From contig JACPVD010000261.1 of assembly GCA_016191895.1 (NCBI GenBank), positions 1 through 5,089 of the forward strand: a stretch of DNA of 5,089 nt, written 5' to 3'. A model generated the notes under the pieces. The model worked only from the letters and a program-made list of their open reading frames with translations, was not told the origin of the DNA and made no database searches. Positions 5,023-5,089 of the stretch are shown piece by piece (the first letter of the stretch is position 1; each line of letters starts with the position of its first letter). Made by a program: the position numbers and the translations under genes. Source of the stretch: Chloroflexota bacterium. GTDB lineage: Bacteria > Chloroflexota > Anaerolineae > Anaerolineales > Villigracilaceae.

Positions 5023-5089
5023 TCTTTTCAAAAAGAAGGGGGGGTGTGGGGTGTTGTGAGCGCGCTTCGCGCGCTCACAACACCCCACA
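5023..5089 (+). repeat. Dispersed hairpin repeat, copy 2 (cut by window end)
   Basis: The leader TCTTTTCAAAAAGAAGGGG (5023-5041) differs from copy 1 at one base. The stem from 5045 to 5065 pairs without mismatch with 5069-5089 (21 bp, TTC loop), and it may continue past the window because the left side begins with a run of seven G (5038-5044). It is in the same orientation as copy 1 and follows the kinase terminator. Confidence 0.85.

Overview
The window looks like a stretch of chromosome from a GC-moderate, non-model bacterium. The gene set (TPP-dependent E1 alpha, HEAT-repeat protein, Thr/Pro-rich lipoprotein, DUF2203 protein, short Hanks-type kinase) most resembles Anaerolineae-type Chloroflexota. 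That assignment is an inference from gene content and protein style, not a database match.

Layout: 1-111 holds the first 37 codons of a minus-strand 2-oxoacid dehydrogenase E1 alpha gene, with a ribosome binding site and an extended -10 promoter. It is divergent from a plus-strand HEAT-repeat protein gene (288-1439). That gene converges on a minus-strand lipoprotein-like gene (1487-2395) with a jelly-roll domain, and a small hairpin-rich gap separates them. A divergent intergenic region (2396-2587) carries a candidate minus-strand promoter, a 10-bp repeated operator-like motif and a long hairpin repeat. Plus-strand genes follow: an extended-SDR L-threonine 3-dehydrogenase-like enzyme (2588-3607), a DUF2203 protein (3665-4048) and a soluble PknB-type Ser/Thr kinase (4118-4948). 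The last two each have a recognisable sigma-70-like promoter, so this is a co-oriented cluster rather than clearly one operon. The kinase ends in an intrinsic terminator (4974-5008), followed by a second copy of the long hairpin repeat that runs into the window edge.

The genes are mostly housekeeping or signalling types, and no shared pathway is evident. The E1 alpha and threonine dehydrogenase are metabolic; the HEAT protein and kinase are interaction and signalling proteins.

The most notable structures are non-coding. The first is a pair of same-orientation hairpin repeats (2493-2560 and 5023-5089) that share an 18/19-nt leader and have compensated stem changes. The second is a 155-bp segment bounded by 8-bp inverted repeats, lying across the signal-peptide region of the lipoprotein gene. 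The third is a regional G-over-C skew that ignores gene orientation. I see no CRISPR array, tRNA, rRNA, transposase or obvious defence system.
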